A DNA stretch of 54,609 nt. Source: Phycisphaerales bacterium UBA5793. GTDB lineage: Bacteria > Planctomycetota > Phycisphaerae > Phycisphaerales > UBA5793. A program made the position numbers and the translations under genes. The notes below the pieces were generated by a model. The model did no database searches. It was not told where the DNA came from and saw only the letters and a list, made by a program, of their open reading frames with translations. Position 1 is the first letter of the stretch; each line of letters opens with the position of its first letter. Positions 15,902 to 25,986 of this stretch are shown here, piece by piece. The DNA is taken from NCBI GenBank assembly GCA_002418285.1, contig DIDT01000013.1, positions 1-54,609 of the forward strand. Reading direction: 5' to 3'.

Positions 15902-18900
15902 TCACTCGCCCGCCGCCGGTACGCCGTGGCCGGGGACGTTGGCGTAGATGAGCCAGTAGGCCACGGGGATAACGAACAACGTGAACACGGTCGAGGCGAA
16001 GAGGCCGAAGATCAGCGACCACGCCAGACCCGAGAAGATCGGGTCGATGGCGATCGGGGCGGCGCTGAGCATGGCGGTGCCGGCCGTGAGCAGGATCGGC
16101 CGCAGGCGCACGACGCGGCTTTCCATGATGGCGTCGAAGAGCGACCGGCCGCGCTGGAGCGAGAGGTGGATGAAGTCGACGAGGATGATCGAGTCGCGGG
16201 TGACGATGCCGGCCAGGGCGATCATGCCGATCATGCCCGTGGCGGTGAAGAAGATGGGGTCGGCATAGCCGCCGACGTGGCCGCCCGAGAGCACGTTGAG
16301 CAGCCAGAAACCGGGCATCACGCCGAGCACGGTCAGCGGAATGGCCAGCATGACCACCGCGGGGATGGTGAACGAGCCGGTCTGCGCGACGAGCAGGATG
16401 TAGATGGCGACGAGCGCGACGCCGAAGGCAATGCCGAGATCGCGGAAGACTTCGAGAGTGATCTTGAGTTCGCCTTCGCCGGCAAATGACACGTCGATCG
16501 CCTCGGGCACGGCCCACTGGACGCCGCCGCCGGGCTTGATGAATGAGCGGCCATCGGCGGGGCTCGCGACGTCGGCCGCAACCCACCCGCTGCCGACGTG
16601 CTGGGCGTCGGCTGGCGCGCTGGCGAAGTCGGCGCGATCGACGAGGAGATCGACAACCACATCGGCCGGCGGGCGACCGGCGGACTCGGCTGTCACGTAG
16701 ACCAGCGGCTCGAGATCCTTGTGATAGATCGTCTGATCGACGCGCGATTGATCCCATGCGCCGATTTCAGCCAGGGGCACCATCGCACCGTCGCTGCCGC
16801 GCAGACGAATCTCGTTGAGCAGGTGCGTGCTGGATCGCAACGCGCGCGGCACGCGCAATTCGATCGACACGGGGTAACGGTCGTCAGGGTCGCGAATGGC
16901 GCCGACCTCGGCGCCGTCGATGGCGAGACGAATGGTCTGAGCCACATCCTCGACGGAGACGCCATTGATTGCGGCTTTTTCCTTGTCGACGACGAAGCGC
17001 AACTTGGTTTGAGCGGCTTCGATGGTGTCATCGATATCCACCACGCCCGGCTCGAGTTCGAGCCGGCGTCGAACGGTGTGCGCGCCGGCGATCAGATCGT
17101 CGTACGAGGAGTCCGGCTGGCCGCGCACTTCGGCAACGAGTGTCGAGAGCACCGGTGGCCCGGGTGGCGTTTCGACGATCTTGAGAACGGCATCGTGCTT
17201 TGCTGCAATCGCGGTCCATGCATCGTGCTCGCGCAGACCCAGCGAGTGACTCTGGTAGGAGCGGTTCTTCTTGCCGACGAGATTGAGGCGGATCTCGGCG
17301 ACGTTGGAGCCTTGCCGCAGGTAGTAGTGCCGCACGAGTCCGTTGAAATCCATCGGCGAAGCAAGGCCGACGTAGCTCGTGAAATCGACGACCTCAGGAA
17401 CCTGCGCGACGGCCTGTTCGAGATCGCGCACTGCTGCGTCGGTGCGCTCCAGCGTCGTTCCCTCGGGCAGGTCGAGGACGAGCAGCAGTTCGTTCTTGTT
17501 GTCGAAGGGCAGCATCTTGAGCGGCACGGTGCGGAAGGCGGCAAGGAGCATCGCGGCTGCTGTCAGCACGCCCATGATGATGAGGAAGATGGCCGCGTTG
17601 CGCCGCGAACTGAGCAGCGGCGCCATAAGCGGGTAGAAGAGACGATAGAGCAGCGTCTGGCGCACCGCGGTGATGTCGTGCTCATCGACGTCGTCGGTGA
17701 CCGGGACAGCCTTGTCCTTGCCGTAGTGACCCGCGAGGCCGTGGTAGGCGAGCCACGGCGTGATGGTGAAGGCCACGAGCATCGACATGAGCATCGCGAC
17801 GGGCACGTTGAGCGCCATGGGGCGCATGTAGGGTCCCATCATGCCGGTGATGAACATCATGGGCAGGAACGAGACGATGACCGCCAGCGTGGCGGTGATC
17901 AGCGGCGGGCGAATCTCCGACACGGCTTCGAGAACGATCTCGCGCGTCGCTCGGCCGTGCAGCCGGAAGTGGCGGACGATATTCTCGACATCGACAATCG
18001 GATCGTCGACAAGCAGGCCGAGCGAGAGAATCAGCGCAAAGAGCGTCACGCGATTGATCGTGAAGCCGAAGAGAAGATTGACCAGCAGCGTCAAACCAAA
18101 CACAACGGGCACCGCCACGGCGACGATGAGCGACTCGCGCCAGCCCAGGCCGAGCGTGAGCAGGGCGATGACGATGAACACCGCGACGCCAAGGGCTTCG
18201 ATGAGTTCGTTGACTTTTTCGTTGGCGGTCAAGCCGTAGTTGCGCGTGATGACGAGTTCCATGTCATCGGGAATGATGCTCTGGCGCAACTCGCCGGCCC
18301 GTTTGGTGATTTCATCCGCGACCCAGACAGCGTTGGTGCCCTTCTTTTTGGCGACGGCGATGGTGACCGCCTGCTCTGAAAGCGTCTGGTCGCCCGTAGT
18401 GGCGGGGATCGCGGGCGAGCCGATGCGCGAACCGGGCGCAGACGGGTGATGGCCAAAGCCCATCGCCGGCCCCCAGCCGTGGCGGACGTAGTTGGTCAGT
18501 TCGGCCGAGCCGTCGGTGATGTCGGCGACGTCTTTAAGGAACACGGGTCGATCGTCGAAGAGGCCAACGACGAGTTCGCGTAGCTGGTCGACACTGGCAA
18601 ACGCCTCCCCCACTTCGACCTGGATGGATCGATCCGCATTGTCAATGTCGCCGGAAGTACTGGTCACATTGGTGAGCGTGATGGCGCGGCGGACGTCGAG
18701 GGGCGCGATGCCGTAGGCGACCAGGCGAGCCGGATCGAGATGGACATTGGCGCGCCGACTCTCGCCGCCGACGACGTAGGCGCGTGAGACATCGCGCTGC
18801 GTGGCGAGGCGCTCGACGACTTCTTCGCCGACGCGGCGGAGCATAAAGGGGTCGGAGCGCTCGCTGGTCAATGTCATGGTGACGACGGGCACGTCATCGA

Positions 18901-19360
18901 TCTCGATGGGTTTGACAATCCAGCCCGTGACGCCGGGTGGAACAATGTCGATCTTCTCATCGATGCGCTTGTAGAGTTTGACGAGACTGCGCTCGCGATC
19001 TTCACCGACGAAGAATCGGACGGTGATGACGGCTCCATCGCGTTTGGACATGGAGTAGACGTACTCGACGCCGTCGATCTGGTAGAGGAGTTTTTCCAGT
19101 GGCGTGGCGACGAGGCGCGCGGTCTCTTCGGCGCTGTGGCCGGGGAAGGCGACGTGAATGTCGGCCAAGGGCACGATGATCTGGGGATCTTCCTCGCGCG
19201 GCGTGAGCAGCAGAGCCGCGAGGCCGAGCACTGCGGCGAGGACAATGAGGATGATCGACAGATTGGAGTGCAGGAACGTGCGAATGATCGCATTGACAGC
19301 GCCGTGGTGGTGCGCCGGCAGTGGTGCCTGAGGTTGAGTGGCTCTGGACTGGTCGCTCAT
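15902..19360 (-). CDS. RND efflux pump inner-membrane transporter (AcrB family)
   Basis: A 1152-residue resistance-nodulation-division permease that exports substrates with H+ antiport. It has the N-terminal helix followed by TPREEDPQIIVPLADI, typical of the subgroup that is neither HAE1 AcrB nor CzcA. Porter-domain sequences come next. TM4 follows with the proton-relay aspartates in LGLLVDDPIVDVENIV (about residues 445-460). A second half repeats the layout and ends with PIFFTATGMIGMIALAGIV and a short cytoplasmic tail. It is longer than AcrB (about 1050), with extra periplasmic residues, for example near 305-345. The adaptor gene ends 18 nt upstream, forming an operon. No outer-membrane TolC gene is present in the window. 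Confidence 0.93.
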   Translation of the reverse strand: MSDQSRATQPQAPLPAHHHGAVNAIIRTFLHSNLSIILIVLAAVLGLAALLLTPREEDPQIIVPLADIHVAFPGHSAEETARLVATPLEKLLYQIDGVEYVYSMSKRDGAVITVRFFVGEDRERSLVKLYKRIDEKIDIVPPGVTGWIVKPIEIDDVPVVTMTLTSERSDPFMLRRVGEEVVERLATQRDVSRAYVVGGESRRANVHLDPARLVAYGIAPLDVRRAITLTNVTSTSGDIDNADRSIQVEVGEAFASVDQLRELVVGLFDDRPVFLKDVADITDGSAELTNYVRHGWGPAMGFGHHPSAPGSRIGSPAIPATTGDQTLSEQAVTIAVAKKKGTNAVWVADEITKRAGELRQSIIPDDMELVITRNYGLTANEKVNELIEALGVAVFIVIALLTLGLGWRESLIVAVAVPVVFGLTLLVNLLFGFTINRVTLFALILSLGLLVDDPIVDVENIVRHFRLHGRATREIVLEAVSEIRPPLITATLAVIVSFLPMMFITGMMGPYMRPMALNVPVAMLMSMLVAFTITPWLAYHGLAGHYGKDKAVPVTDDVDEHDITAVRQTLLYRLFYPLMAPLLSSRRNAAIFLIIMGVLTAAAMLLAAFRTVPLKMLPFDNKNELLLVLDLPEGTTLERTDAAVRDLEQAVAQVPEVVDFTSYVGLASPMDFNGLVRHYYLRQGSNVAEIRLNLVGKKNRSYQSHSLGLREHDAWTAIAAKHDAVLKIVETPPGPPVLSTLVAEVRGQPDSSYDDLIAGAHTVRRRLELEPGVVDIDDTIEAAQTKLRFVVDKEKAAINGVSVEDVAQTIRLAIDGAEVGAIRDPDDRYPVSIELRVPRALRSSTHLLNEIRLRGSDGAMVPLAEIGAWDQSRVDQTIYHKDLEPLVYVTAESAGRPPADVVVDLLVDRADFASAPADAQHVGSGWVAADVASPADGRSFIKPGGGVQWAVPEAIDVSFAGEGELKITLEVFRDLGIAFGVALVAIYILLVAQTGSFTIPAVVMLAIPLTVLGVMPGFWLLNVLSGGHVGGYADPIFFTATGMIGMIALAGIVTRDSIILVDFIHLSLQRGRSLFDAIMESRVVRLRPILLTAGTAMLSAAPIAIDPIFSGLAWSLIFGLFASTVFTLFVIPVAYWLIYANVPGHGVPAAGE

Positions 19361-19378
19361 GATGATCGTTCCAGCGCC

Positions 19379-20521
19379 CTACGCGCCTGGCTGCTCTCCC
19401 GTAGGCAGGGCGACAACTTCGCCCGCTCGCAGTCCAGAGAGAATCTCAACACGGTCGCCCGGCATTGCGCGACCCGTGCGCACGGCCCGACGCTGGAGGT
19501 GATCGTCGACGATGACATCGACCAACTCGATTTGCCCGACGCGACGCACGGCTGACGCCGGAATGACAAGCACCTGTTCATCGTCGAGCGGGATGAGCAG
19601 GCGGCCGAACATTCCGCTGTAGACACCCTCAGGACACGGGCCGGTGACTTTGACGAGAAAACTGCGGCTGCCTTGCGCCGCTTCGGGGACGATTTCGCTG
19701 ATCATGCCTGAGCACTGCAGGTCGATGGCTTCGATCTGCACGTCGACGCGATTGCCAACTTGGAGACGTTGTGTGAGTGACTCGCGCACGTTGGCGACCA
19801 GCTGCATTCGTGTGGGGTCGTAGAGTGTGACCATGACCTGGCCAGGCGCGACCGTGTCTCCGGCTTCGACGAGTTTTTCGATGACCGTGCCGGTCATGGG
19901 CGCTCGAATCGTCGCGTATGAGAGAATAGTTTCCGCTTCGCGCTGGGCCTGCTCGGCCTGGTGGAGTTCGGCGTCGGCGGCTTCAAAGGCGGACTGGGCG
20001 CGATTCAGTTCGAGTTGATTGGCCGCCCCGCTGGCAAAGACCTCCTTGACCCGGTCAAACTCCCGAGAGGCCTGATCCCGACGAGCCCTGGCTGCGGCGA
20101 CTGCGGCGGTCGCCTGCTGAAGGCGAGCCTGGAGGTTCTCACTGTCGAGGACGGCGAGCACATCGCCGCTGCGCACGGTGGTTCCGGCGGTGACGTTCAT
20201 CGCCTCGACGCGTGCGAGGATCTTGGATGCGACGGACATCTCGTGCACGGCCTGTACGGAGCCGACGGCGGTTTCGATGCGAGGCACGGAGATCAGGGTC
20301 GCTTCGATGCGCGGCCGACTACCGACCGGCAGCAGAGCCGGCGTCTGAGCCTGCGCTCCCGCCTGCTGGTCGATTTTGGGTTCAAAAGCGCCGGCGAGCC
20401 AGAGGAGCAGCACGATGACCGCTGCGAGGAAGACCAGGCCGACGGCAGTCTTGCCCAAGGCGCGCCTCAGGACACTCGATTTGGCCGGCGTGGTTCGAAC
20501 CGGCGATGGCTTCGTTCCCAT
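19379..20521 (-). CDS. RND efflux periplasmic adaptor (HlyD/MFP family)
   Basis: A 380-residue membrane fusion protein that couples the downstream RND permease to an outer-membrane channel. The ATG at 20519-20521 is chosen because GGAG lies 7 nt upstream; the frame continues open further upstream without support. The order is: cytoplasmic tail, transmembrane anchor (about 20-42), lipoyl half (SVASKILARVEAMNVTAG), and an alpha-hairpin coiled coil (LQARLQQATAAVAAARAR to EQAQREAETIL). The second lipoyl half (TIRAPMTGTVIEKLVEAGD), beta-barrel and membrane-proximal domain follow, ending GEVVALPTGEQPGA. It is the first gene of the two-gene operon. Confidence 0.92.
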   Translation of the reverse strand: MGTKPSPVRTTPAKSSVLRRALGKTAVGLVFLAAVIVLLLWLAGAFEPKIDQQAGAQAQTPALLPVGSRPRIEATLISVPRIETAVGSVQAVHEMSVASKILARVEAMNVTAGTTVRSGDVLAVLDSENLQARLQQATAAVAAARARRDQASREFDRVKEVFASGAANQLELNRAQSAFEAADAELHQAEQAQREAETILSYATIRAPMTGTVIEKLVEAGDTVAPGQVMVTLYDPTRMQLVANVRESLTQRLQVGNRVDVQIEAIDLQCSGMISEIVPEAAQGSRSFLVKVTGPCPEGVYSGMFGRLLIPLDDEQVLVIPASAVRRVGQIELVDVIVDDHLQRRAVRTGRAMPGDRVEILSGLRAGEVVALPTGEQPGA

Positions 20522-20909
20522 TAGATGACTCCGTGCCTCGAATGGATGCCTGCACCACGATAGCGGGTTGGTGCGCATGCGAGGCTCGATATCACGCTCA
20601 ACGGGAGCATGATCGGGGTCAGTTGCTTGGCGGGAGCTGACCCTAGCGTTCCAGAGTGCGCGATCGTCCGGTGCCGTGCTGTTGACCCTTGGCGGGCGGC
20701 GTACAATCATCGAGCAGTCAGCGGCAGGTCGATTGGACGCGATTTGCCACGCTGAGCGGTGGGTTTTCGAAGCATCCCGCGAGCGCCGATCGGCTGAACC
20801 TGACAACTCGGGTGGTCGGCGATCTTGACTGGACGGGCGGGTGCGGTACATTTTGCGGCAATTCGCGGCCGGGTCGGGTCTGAAGAGCCCGCGGTCGCAT
20901 CCCCAGTAG
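20522..20909. other. intergenic spacer upstream of efflux operon and tRNA-Asp
   Basis: A 388-nt region with no supported gene. It must hold the efflux-operon promoter (not clearly recognisable) and contains the tRNA-Asp promoter at its right end. Open frames here have poor codon bias. No operator palindrome stood out. Confidence 0.5.
20825..20852 (+). promoter_or_regulatory. sigma70-type promoter for tRNA-Asp
   Basis: TTGACT (20825-20830), a 16-nt spacer and TACATT (20847-20852). The predicted start is about 50 nt upstream of the mature tRNA. Confidence 0.5.
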
Positions 20910-20983
<74 letters not shown>

Positions 20984-21245
20984 TTTGAAAACTCCGCGGT
21001 GCAGCCGATGAGACGGCACACCCCGGAAACGAACCGTTCGTGTCGCGGCGGCCTTTGAGGTCGCCGCCGTGCGTTTTGCGGCACCCCTGCCGTGTCGGGC
21101 GACGTCGGTCGGCGGACGCGGTCAGACCCGTGTAGTGCTAGAATGTCTGGTGCAGGCATGGCGAAGGGCGTATCACATGCGCATCTGAGCCCGACACCGG
21201 GCGCCGCCCATCGCCTCGCTACGCCAGAGGAAAGAGAGAGATGCC

Positions 21246-21791
21246 ATGCGCCGGACTCCCGTTTTCGTTGGGACGTTGTTGCTTTGCTTGTGCTCTGCGC
21301 CGTCTCGCGGCGACATCCTGCTGGAGCAAGGGCGACGATACGACTTCACCTTCGACACGCTCCATCTGGTTGGACCGGAGTCGGGGGTGGATCAAGCAGG
21401 TTTTACCGCATACCTCGGTCAATCCAATCCCCTTGACCCCGGCGAGGCCATTCGAGTCGAGTTGTTCGAGAACAACTTTGGAGAACCCCCGTTCTTTTCG
21501 CATGTGTTCAACACGCCGACGACGCTGTTCGCCGCCACGATCGTGTCGGAAACGGCATGGCATGATCTCCAGGGCGGTCTGTCGTTTTCGATGCTGTCCG
21601 GCAGCGCGATCCTGGACCGTCTTCAGGCGCGCGTCATCATCAATCACGAGTTGTACGAAGCGGACGTCAACCTGGTACCCGAGCCGCCGATGTTCGTAAT
21701 GGCGCTGCTCATGTTGGCAACACCAACGCGTCGGAGACGGCGCGACATGGATGTCTCGCCGGGATCCGGTGGGCGGATTGTCCGCAACTGA
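21246..21791 (+). CDS. PEP-CTERM secreted protein
   Basis: A 181-residue exported protein. The signal peptide is MRRTPVFVGTLLLCLCSAPSRG, and GAGAGAG just upstream of the ATG can serve as ribosome site. The body is beta-rich (RRYDFTFDTLHLVG, GGLSFSMLSGSAIL). The C-terminus carries a PEP-CTERM-type sorting signal: VPEPP (about 150-154), a hydrophobic stretch (FVMALLMLA) and a basic cluster (RRRRR). A further 18 residues follow, which is longer than usual. Such signals are processed by exosortase, which is not encoded in the window. The gene lies between the intact tRNA-Asp and its 3' copy, so it may be part of a small inserted segment. Function of the body is unknown. Confidence 0.7.
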   Translation: MRRTPVFVGTLLLCLCSAPSRGDILLEQGRRYDFTFDTLHLVGPESGVDQAGFTAYLGQSNPLDPGEAIRVELFENNFGEPPFFSHVFNTPTTLFAATIVSETAWHDLQGGLSFSMLSGSAILDRLQARVIINHELYEADVNLVPEPPMFVMALLMLATPTRRRRRDMDVSPGSGGRIVRN

Positions 21792-21878
21792 TCTCGACGA
21801 ACCACGAAAAGATCGACCTCAGTACATCGCGTTGCTGCGCCGAGAAGAAGGAGCGCTGGCACCACCGTCGCTGCGCTG

Positions 21879-21921
21879 ACCGTCGATCCGGTGGTCGCGG
21901 GTTCGAATCCCGTCCACCTCG
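21879..21921 (+). repeat. 3' tRNA-Asp fragment (attachment-site-like direct repeat)
   Basis: 43 nt matching the 3' part of tRNA-Asp (20941-20983) at 40 of 43 positions, from inside the anticodon loop to the discriminator base. Similarity stops abruptly upstream, where no 5' half or pairing anticodon arm exists. Duplicated tRNA 3' ends are the classical product of tyrosine-recombinase integration. No integrase gene is seen between the copies. Confidence 0.75.
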
Positions 21922-22014
21922 CTTCGGAGGCCGTACTTTGGCGGGGCCGTGTCGTTCTTGCCCACCGGTGCCGTCCTCGTCACCGCCACTGCATGCGCGT
22001 ATAAGGACATCTGC

Positions 22015-22605
22015 GTGGCAGCACCAGAGGATCAACCCGAGGCGACATTGCTCATGATCGCGGCAGCTGCCGGCGATCGGCAGGCGGCCAAACAGTTGCT
22101 GCCGATCGTGTTTGACCAACTGCGACGCGCTGCGCAGCGCCAACTCGCCGGAGAGCACCCTGGGCACACGCTCTCAGCAACGGCGCTGGTTCACGAAGCG
22201 TATCTGAAGCTCGCCGGGCCGCGCGAGATCCCCTGGGGTGGGCGCGGACACTTCTACGTGGCGGCGGCGGAGGCGATGCGGCGAATCCTCGTGGATCACG
22301 CGCGGGCCAAGGCGACGCACAAGCGCGGCGGCCCCGAGGCACGGCGGGCGGCTATCACCCTTGCATCCCTTCCCGATCCCAATTCCGAGCTGGAATCTTC
22401 AGGATTCCTGATCCTCCACGATGCCATTTCCCGCTTGGAAAGGGTGGACGAGCAGGCGGCGGCGGTGGTGAGGCTGCGCTACTTTGCGGGATTGAGCATT
22501 GAGCACACCGCGGCAGCGCTCGGCGTTTCGGCTCCGACCGTCAAGCGCACCTGGGCGTTCGCACGCGGGTGGCTGAGGGAAGCAATCGAATCCGAACGGG
22601 TGTAG
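22015..22605 (+). CDS. ECF-like RNA polymerase sigma factor (planctomycete type)
   Basis: A 196-residue sigma-70-like factor. GTG at 22015 is chosen because AAGGA at 22003-22007 lies 7 nt upstream. Region 2 contains LPIVFDQLRRAAQRQLAGEH, the conserved LSATALVHEAYLKLAG, and GHFYVAAAEAMRRILVDHARAK. Region 4 is a helix-turn-helix with VVRLRYFAGLSIEHTAAALGVSAPTVKRTW. This arrangement matches the ECF-like family abundant in Planctomycetes. It ends 22 nt before the TPR kinase gene, the common pairing in that phylum. The kinase is likely to modulate sigma activity, which is inference. It starts 94 nt after the tRNA-Asp fragment. Confidence 0.9.
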   Translation: MAAPEDQPEATLLMIAAAAGDRQAAKQLLPIVFDQLRRAAQRQLAGEHPGHTLSATALVHEAYLKLAGPREIPWGGRGHFYVAAAEAMRRILVDHARAKATHKRGGPEARRAAITLASLPDPNSELESSGFLILHDAISRLERVDEQAAAVVRLRYFAGLSIEHTAAALGVSAPTVKRTWAFARGWLREAIESERV

Positions 22606-22627
22606 CGAGAGGAAATGGAAGGCTGCG

Positions 22628-25600
22628 ATGAATGAACCCCGGCACGAGGAACTTCGTCGCGTCTTCGACCTGGTGCTGGAGGTGCCGGCGGATGAACGTG
22701 CGTCTGTTCTCGAGCGCGAGTGCGGCGGAGACGCTGGGCTGAAGGAGCGCATCCTGGCGATGATCGCCGCGGCGGAGGATGAACAGTTCCTCGGCGAGGC
22801 GACGGTCGTCGGCTCGCATTCCGCGGACCAGACGATTCATTCCGCGGGGCGCGAACGGGCTGGCGATCAGGTCGGGCGCTACAAGCTGCTCGAGCAGATC
22901 GGTGAAGGCGGCTTCGGCAGCGTGTGGGCGGCCGAGCAGCGCGAGCCGGTCAAGCGGCGCGTCGCGCTGAAGATCATCAAGCTGGGGATGGACACCAAGC
23001 AGGTCATCGCCCGCTTCGAGGCCGAGCGTCAGGCGCTGGCGCTGATGGATCATCCCAACATCGCCAAGGTGCTCGATGCAGGGAGCACGGACACGGGTCG
23101 ACCGTTCTTCGTGATGGAGCTGGTCAAGGGCGTGCCCATCCTCGACTACTGCGACACCGAGAAGCTGGATACGAGGGCACGGCTCGAACTGTTCATGAAA
23201 GTGTGCCACGCCATCCAGCACGCGCATCAGAAGGGCATCATCCACAGGGACATCAAGCCGACCAACGTGCTCATCACACTGCACGACGGCGTGCCGGTGC
23301 CCAAGGTGATCGACTTCGGGATCGCCAAGGCGACCAACCAGGAGTTGACGAACAAGACGATCTACACCGAGCACCGCCAGATGATCGGCACGCCGGCGTA
23401 CATGAGTCCCGAGCAGGCGGAGATGAGCGGCCTGGACATCGACACCCGCAGCGACATCTACAGCCTGGGTGTTCTTCTTTACGAACTGCTCACCGGCACC
23501 ACCCCCTTCGACACCAAGTCGCTCATGGAGGCGGGCTTTGCGGAGATGATGCGCATCATCCGCGAGACCGAGCCGCACAAGCCCAGCACGCGTCTGAGTT
23601 CATTGGGCAACACGGCAACGCGCACGGCCGAGCAGCGTCGCGTCGATGTGCACAAGCTGAGCACGCAGCTGCGCGGCGATCTCGACTGGATCGTGATGAA
23701 GTGCCTGGAGAAGGACCGGACCCGGCGCTACGAGACGGCCAACGGGCTGGCCGCGGACATCGTGCGGCACCTGTCCGACGAGCCGGTGCTGGCCGGGCCG
23801 CCGAGCGCGAAGTACAAGCTGGCGAAGTTCATCAAGCGTAACCGGGGGCAGGTGATCGCCGGCGGCGTGGTGGCGGCGGCGCTGGTGCTGGGCGTCGTGG
23901 GCACGAGCGCGGGCATGGCGTGGGCTCTGAAGGAGAAGGACCGGGCCGACACCGAGGCGACCAATGCGTCGCTCGCGGCGGCGGCCGAGAAGGAGGCCAG
24001 GCTCGACGCGGAGGCCAACGAGCAGAAGGCGAAAGCCGAGGCCGAGCGCGCCGAGCGCGAGCTGGCGCGGGCGACGGAGATCAAGCGCCTGATTACCGAG
24101 ATGCTCCAGAGCGTCGACCCGGAGGAGGCGCAGGGCGCCGATACCACGCTGCTCAAGGGCATCCTCGATGACGCGAGCCAGCGTCTTGCCAAGGGCGAGA
24201 TCACCGACGAACTGATCGCCGCGGAACTGCACCAGGTCGTGGGCCGGGTCTACCGGCAACTGGCGCTCTACTCCGAGGCGGAAGCGCACACGCCGCTGGC
24301 GTTCGACATCCGTGCTCGCGTGCTCGGGGAGGATGACCCCAAGACACTCGATTCGATGGCAGAACTCGGCCTGCTATGTCTTGATCAGCGCCGATATGCC
24401 GAAGCGGAGCCGCTCCTGGCGCAGTGCTCCGAGACACGAGGCCGCGTGCTCGGAAAGGAACATCCCGAGACCATCGGGTCGATGCAGGATCTTGGTCGGC
24501 TGTTTCTCGCTCAGAAGCGCTACGCCGAAGCCGAGCCTCTCCTGCTTGAGAGTCTGGAGATGCGTCGCCGCATCCTCGGCAACGAGCACAAAGACACGAT
24601 CACGGCCATCGGCAACCAGTCTGCGCTGTACTGGAATTCGGGAAGACGCTCCGAGGCGGAGCCGCTGTTGATCGAAGTCTGGGAGGCGTTGCGTCGCACG
24701 GTCGGTGAAGATCACCCCGACACACTCCAGGCCATGAACAACGTGGGTGTGATGTATCGGGAACTCGGCCGCTATGCCGAAGCCGAGCCGATCCTGACGG
24801 ACTGCCTCGAGAAGCGCCGGCGGGTCATGGGCGCGGAGCATCCGAAAGCCCTGGAGTCCATGAACAACCTGGCGCTCCTTCACAGCGCCCAAGCGCGATA
24901 CGCGGCGGTCGAGCCGCTATTCGTGGAGACGTTGGGCATCCAGCGTCGCCGGTTGGGCGATGAACACCCCGACACGCTGCAATCCATGAACAAGCTGGCG
25001 TCCCTCTACATGGTCCAGGGCCGCTACGCCGAGGCCGAGCCGCTCTTCCTGGAGAAGTTGGAGGTACAGAAACGCGTGCTGGGCGATGAACACCCCGACA
25101 CACTGCAGAGCATGATCCAGTTGGGGATCCTGTACACGAGACAGGGTCGCTACGCCGAGGCCGAGCCGCTGAGGCTAGAGACGCTGACGATGCGACGTCG
25201 CGTGCTGGGCGAGGAGCACCCTGACACGCTGGGAATCACGACGGACCTTGGCAACCTCTACAACGTGATGGAGCGCTATGAGGAGGCCGCGGCGATGTTG
25301 GAGCGGAGTCTGCCGATCATGCGGCGCGTGCTGGGCGTCGATCACCCGTGGACCGCGGTTGCAATGAGTGGGCTCGCGACGGCGTACGAGCATCTCGGTC
25401 GGCACGCCGAGGCCCTGCCCCTTCGGCGCGAGCTGCTCGAGCTGCAAACGGCCAAGGCCGACTCGCCCGATGCCGACGCGGCCACACTCAACGGCGCGGC
25501 GTGGATATTGCTCACGCACGACACCGAAGAACTCCGCGACCCGCAGCGTGCACTGGGCTACGCCGAGCGCGCGTGCGCCCTCGAGGAAGCCGCGAACGGC

Positions 25601-25792
25601 GCAAACCTCTGGATGTACCTCGACACCCTTGCCCTCGCCCAGCACGCGACCGGAGACAACGCCGCAGCCGTCGTGACGCAGAAGCGGGCGATCGCGCTCA
25701 TGCCCAGCCCGGACGCCGACCCGGGAATGGCCGACCGACTCGCGGAGTACGAAGCGGCGCTGGCGACGAATGGGGATGGCGACCAGCCGTAG
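22628..25792 (+). CDS. Ser/Thr protein kinase with nine TPR repeats
   Basis: A 1054-residue protein. Residues 1-80 are a helical N-terminus with an ERECGGDAGLKERI motif. The kinase domain (about 85-385) has the glycine loop IGEGGFGSVW, Lys115, HRDIKPTN (Asp208), DFG (229-231) and GTPAYMSPEQ. A transmembrane helix follows at 408-430, then a charged coiled coil to about 490. From about residue 564 there are nine consecutive 42-residue TPR units of the kinesin-light-chain style, each built on 'HPDTLxSM...YAEAEPL...RRRVLG'. The C-terminus has one or two more degenerate TPRs. The TPR sensor lies outside and the kinase in the cytoplasm. It follows the sigma-factor gene by 22 nt and is probably co-transcribed. 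Confidence 0.94.
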   Translation: MNEPRHEELRRVFDLVLEVPADERASVLERECGGDAGLKERILAMIAAAEDEQFLGEATVVGSHSADQTIHSAGRERAGDQVGRYKLLEQIGEGGFGSVWAAEQREPVKRRVALKIIKLGMDTKQVIARFEAERQALALMDHPNIAKVLDAGSTDTGRPFFVMELVKGVPILDYCDTEKLDTRARLELFMKVCHAIQHAHQKGIIHRDIKPTNVLITLHDGVPVPKVIDFGIAKATNQELTNKTIYTEHRQMIGTPAYMSPEQAEMSGLDIDTRSDIYSLGVLLYELLTGTTPFDTKSLMEAGFAEMMRIIRETEPHKPSTRLSSLGNTATRTAEQRRVDVHKLSTQLRGDLDWIVMKCLEKDRTRRYETANGLAADIVRHLSDEPVLAGPPSAKYKLAKFIKRNRGQVIAGGVVAAALVLGVVGTSAGMAWALKEKDRADTEATNASLAAAAEKEARLDAEANEQKAKAEAERAERELARATEIKRLITEMLQSVDPEEAQGADTTLLKGILDDASQRLAKGEITDELIAAELHQVVGRVYRQLALYSEAEAHTPLAFDIRARVLGEDDPKTLDSMAELGLLCLDQRRYAEAEPLLAQCSETRGRVLGKEHPETIGSMQDLGRLFLAQKRYAEAEPLLLESLEMRRRILGNEHKDTITAIGNQSALYWNSGRRSEAEPLLIEVWEALRRTVGEDHPDTLQAMNNVGVMYRELGRYAEAEPILTDCLEKRRRVMGAEHPKALESMNNLALLHSAQARYAAVEPLFVETLGIQRRRLGDEHPDTLQSMNKLASLYMVQGRYAEAEPLFLEKLEVQKRVLGDEHPDTLQSMIQLGILYTRQGRYAEAEPLRLETLTMRRRVLGEEHPDTLGITTDLGNLYNVMERYEEAAAMLERSLPIMRRVLGVDHPWTAVAMSGLATAYEHLGRHAEALPLRRELLELQTAKADSPDADAATLNGAAWILLTHDTEELRDPQRALGYAERACALEEAANGANLWMYLDTLALAQHATGDNAAAVVTQKRAIALMPSPDADPGMADRLAEYEAALATNGDGDQP

Positions 25793-25986
25793 AGTGCGTT
25801 CAAGCGCGGGCACGCTTGGGAAAACGGCGTCCCAGTTGCTGCCGAGGTCATCGAGGAAGGTGAGTTGCAGCGCCGGGACGGTATGATCCTGATTGACTGT
25901 GTACCCGGAAGGCGAGTCTCGCTGCGCCGCGTGGAGCAATGAGGGCCGCGCCGTGGGCGTGCGAACCAGAGTCAGGAGGATCCACG

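Noticed and set aside
16598..18379. A 593-codon open frame opposite the RND permease
   Set aside because: It is antisense to a clear AcrB-family gene. Its product is rich in D, H, E, R and G from complementary GC-rich codons and has no domain logic.
21879..21921. A second complete tRNA-Asp gene
   Set aside because: Only the 3' 43 nt are present. The upstream sequence cannot form acceptor, D or anticodon 5' strands.
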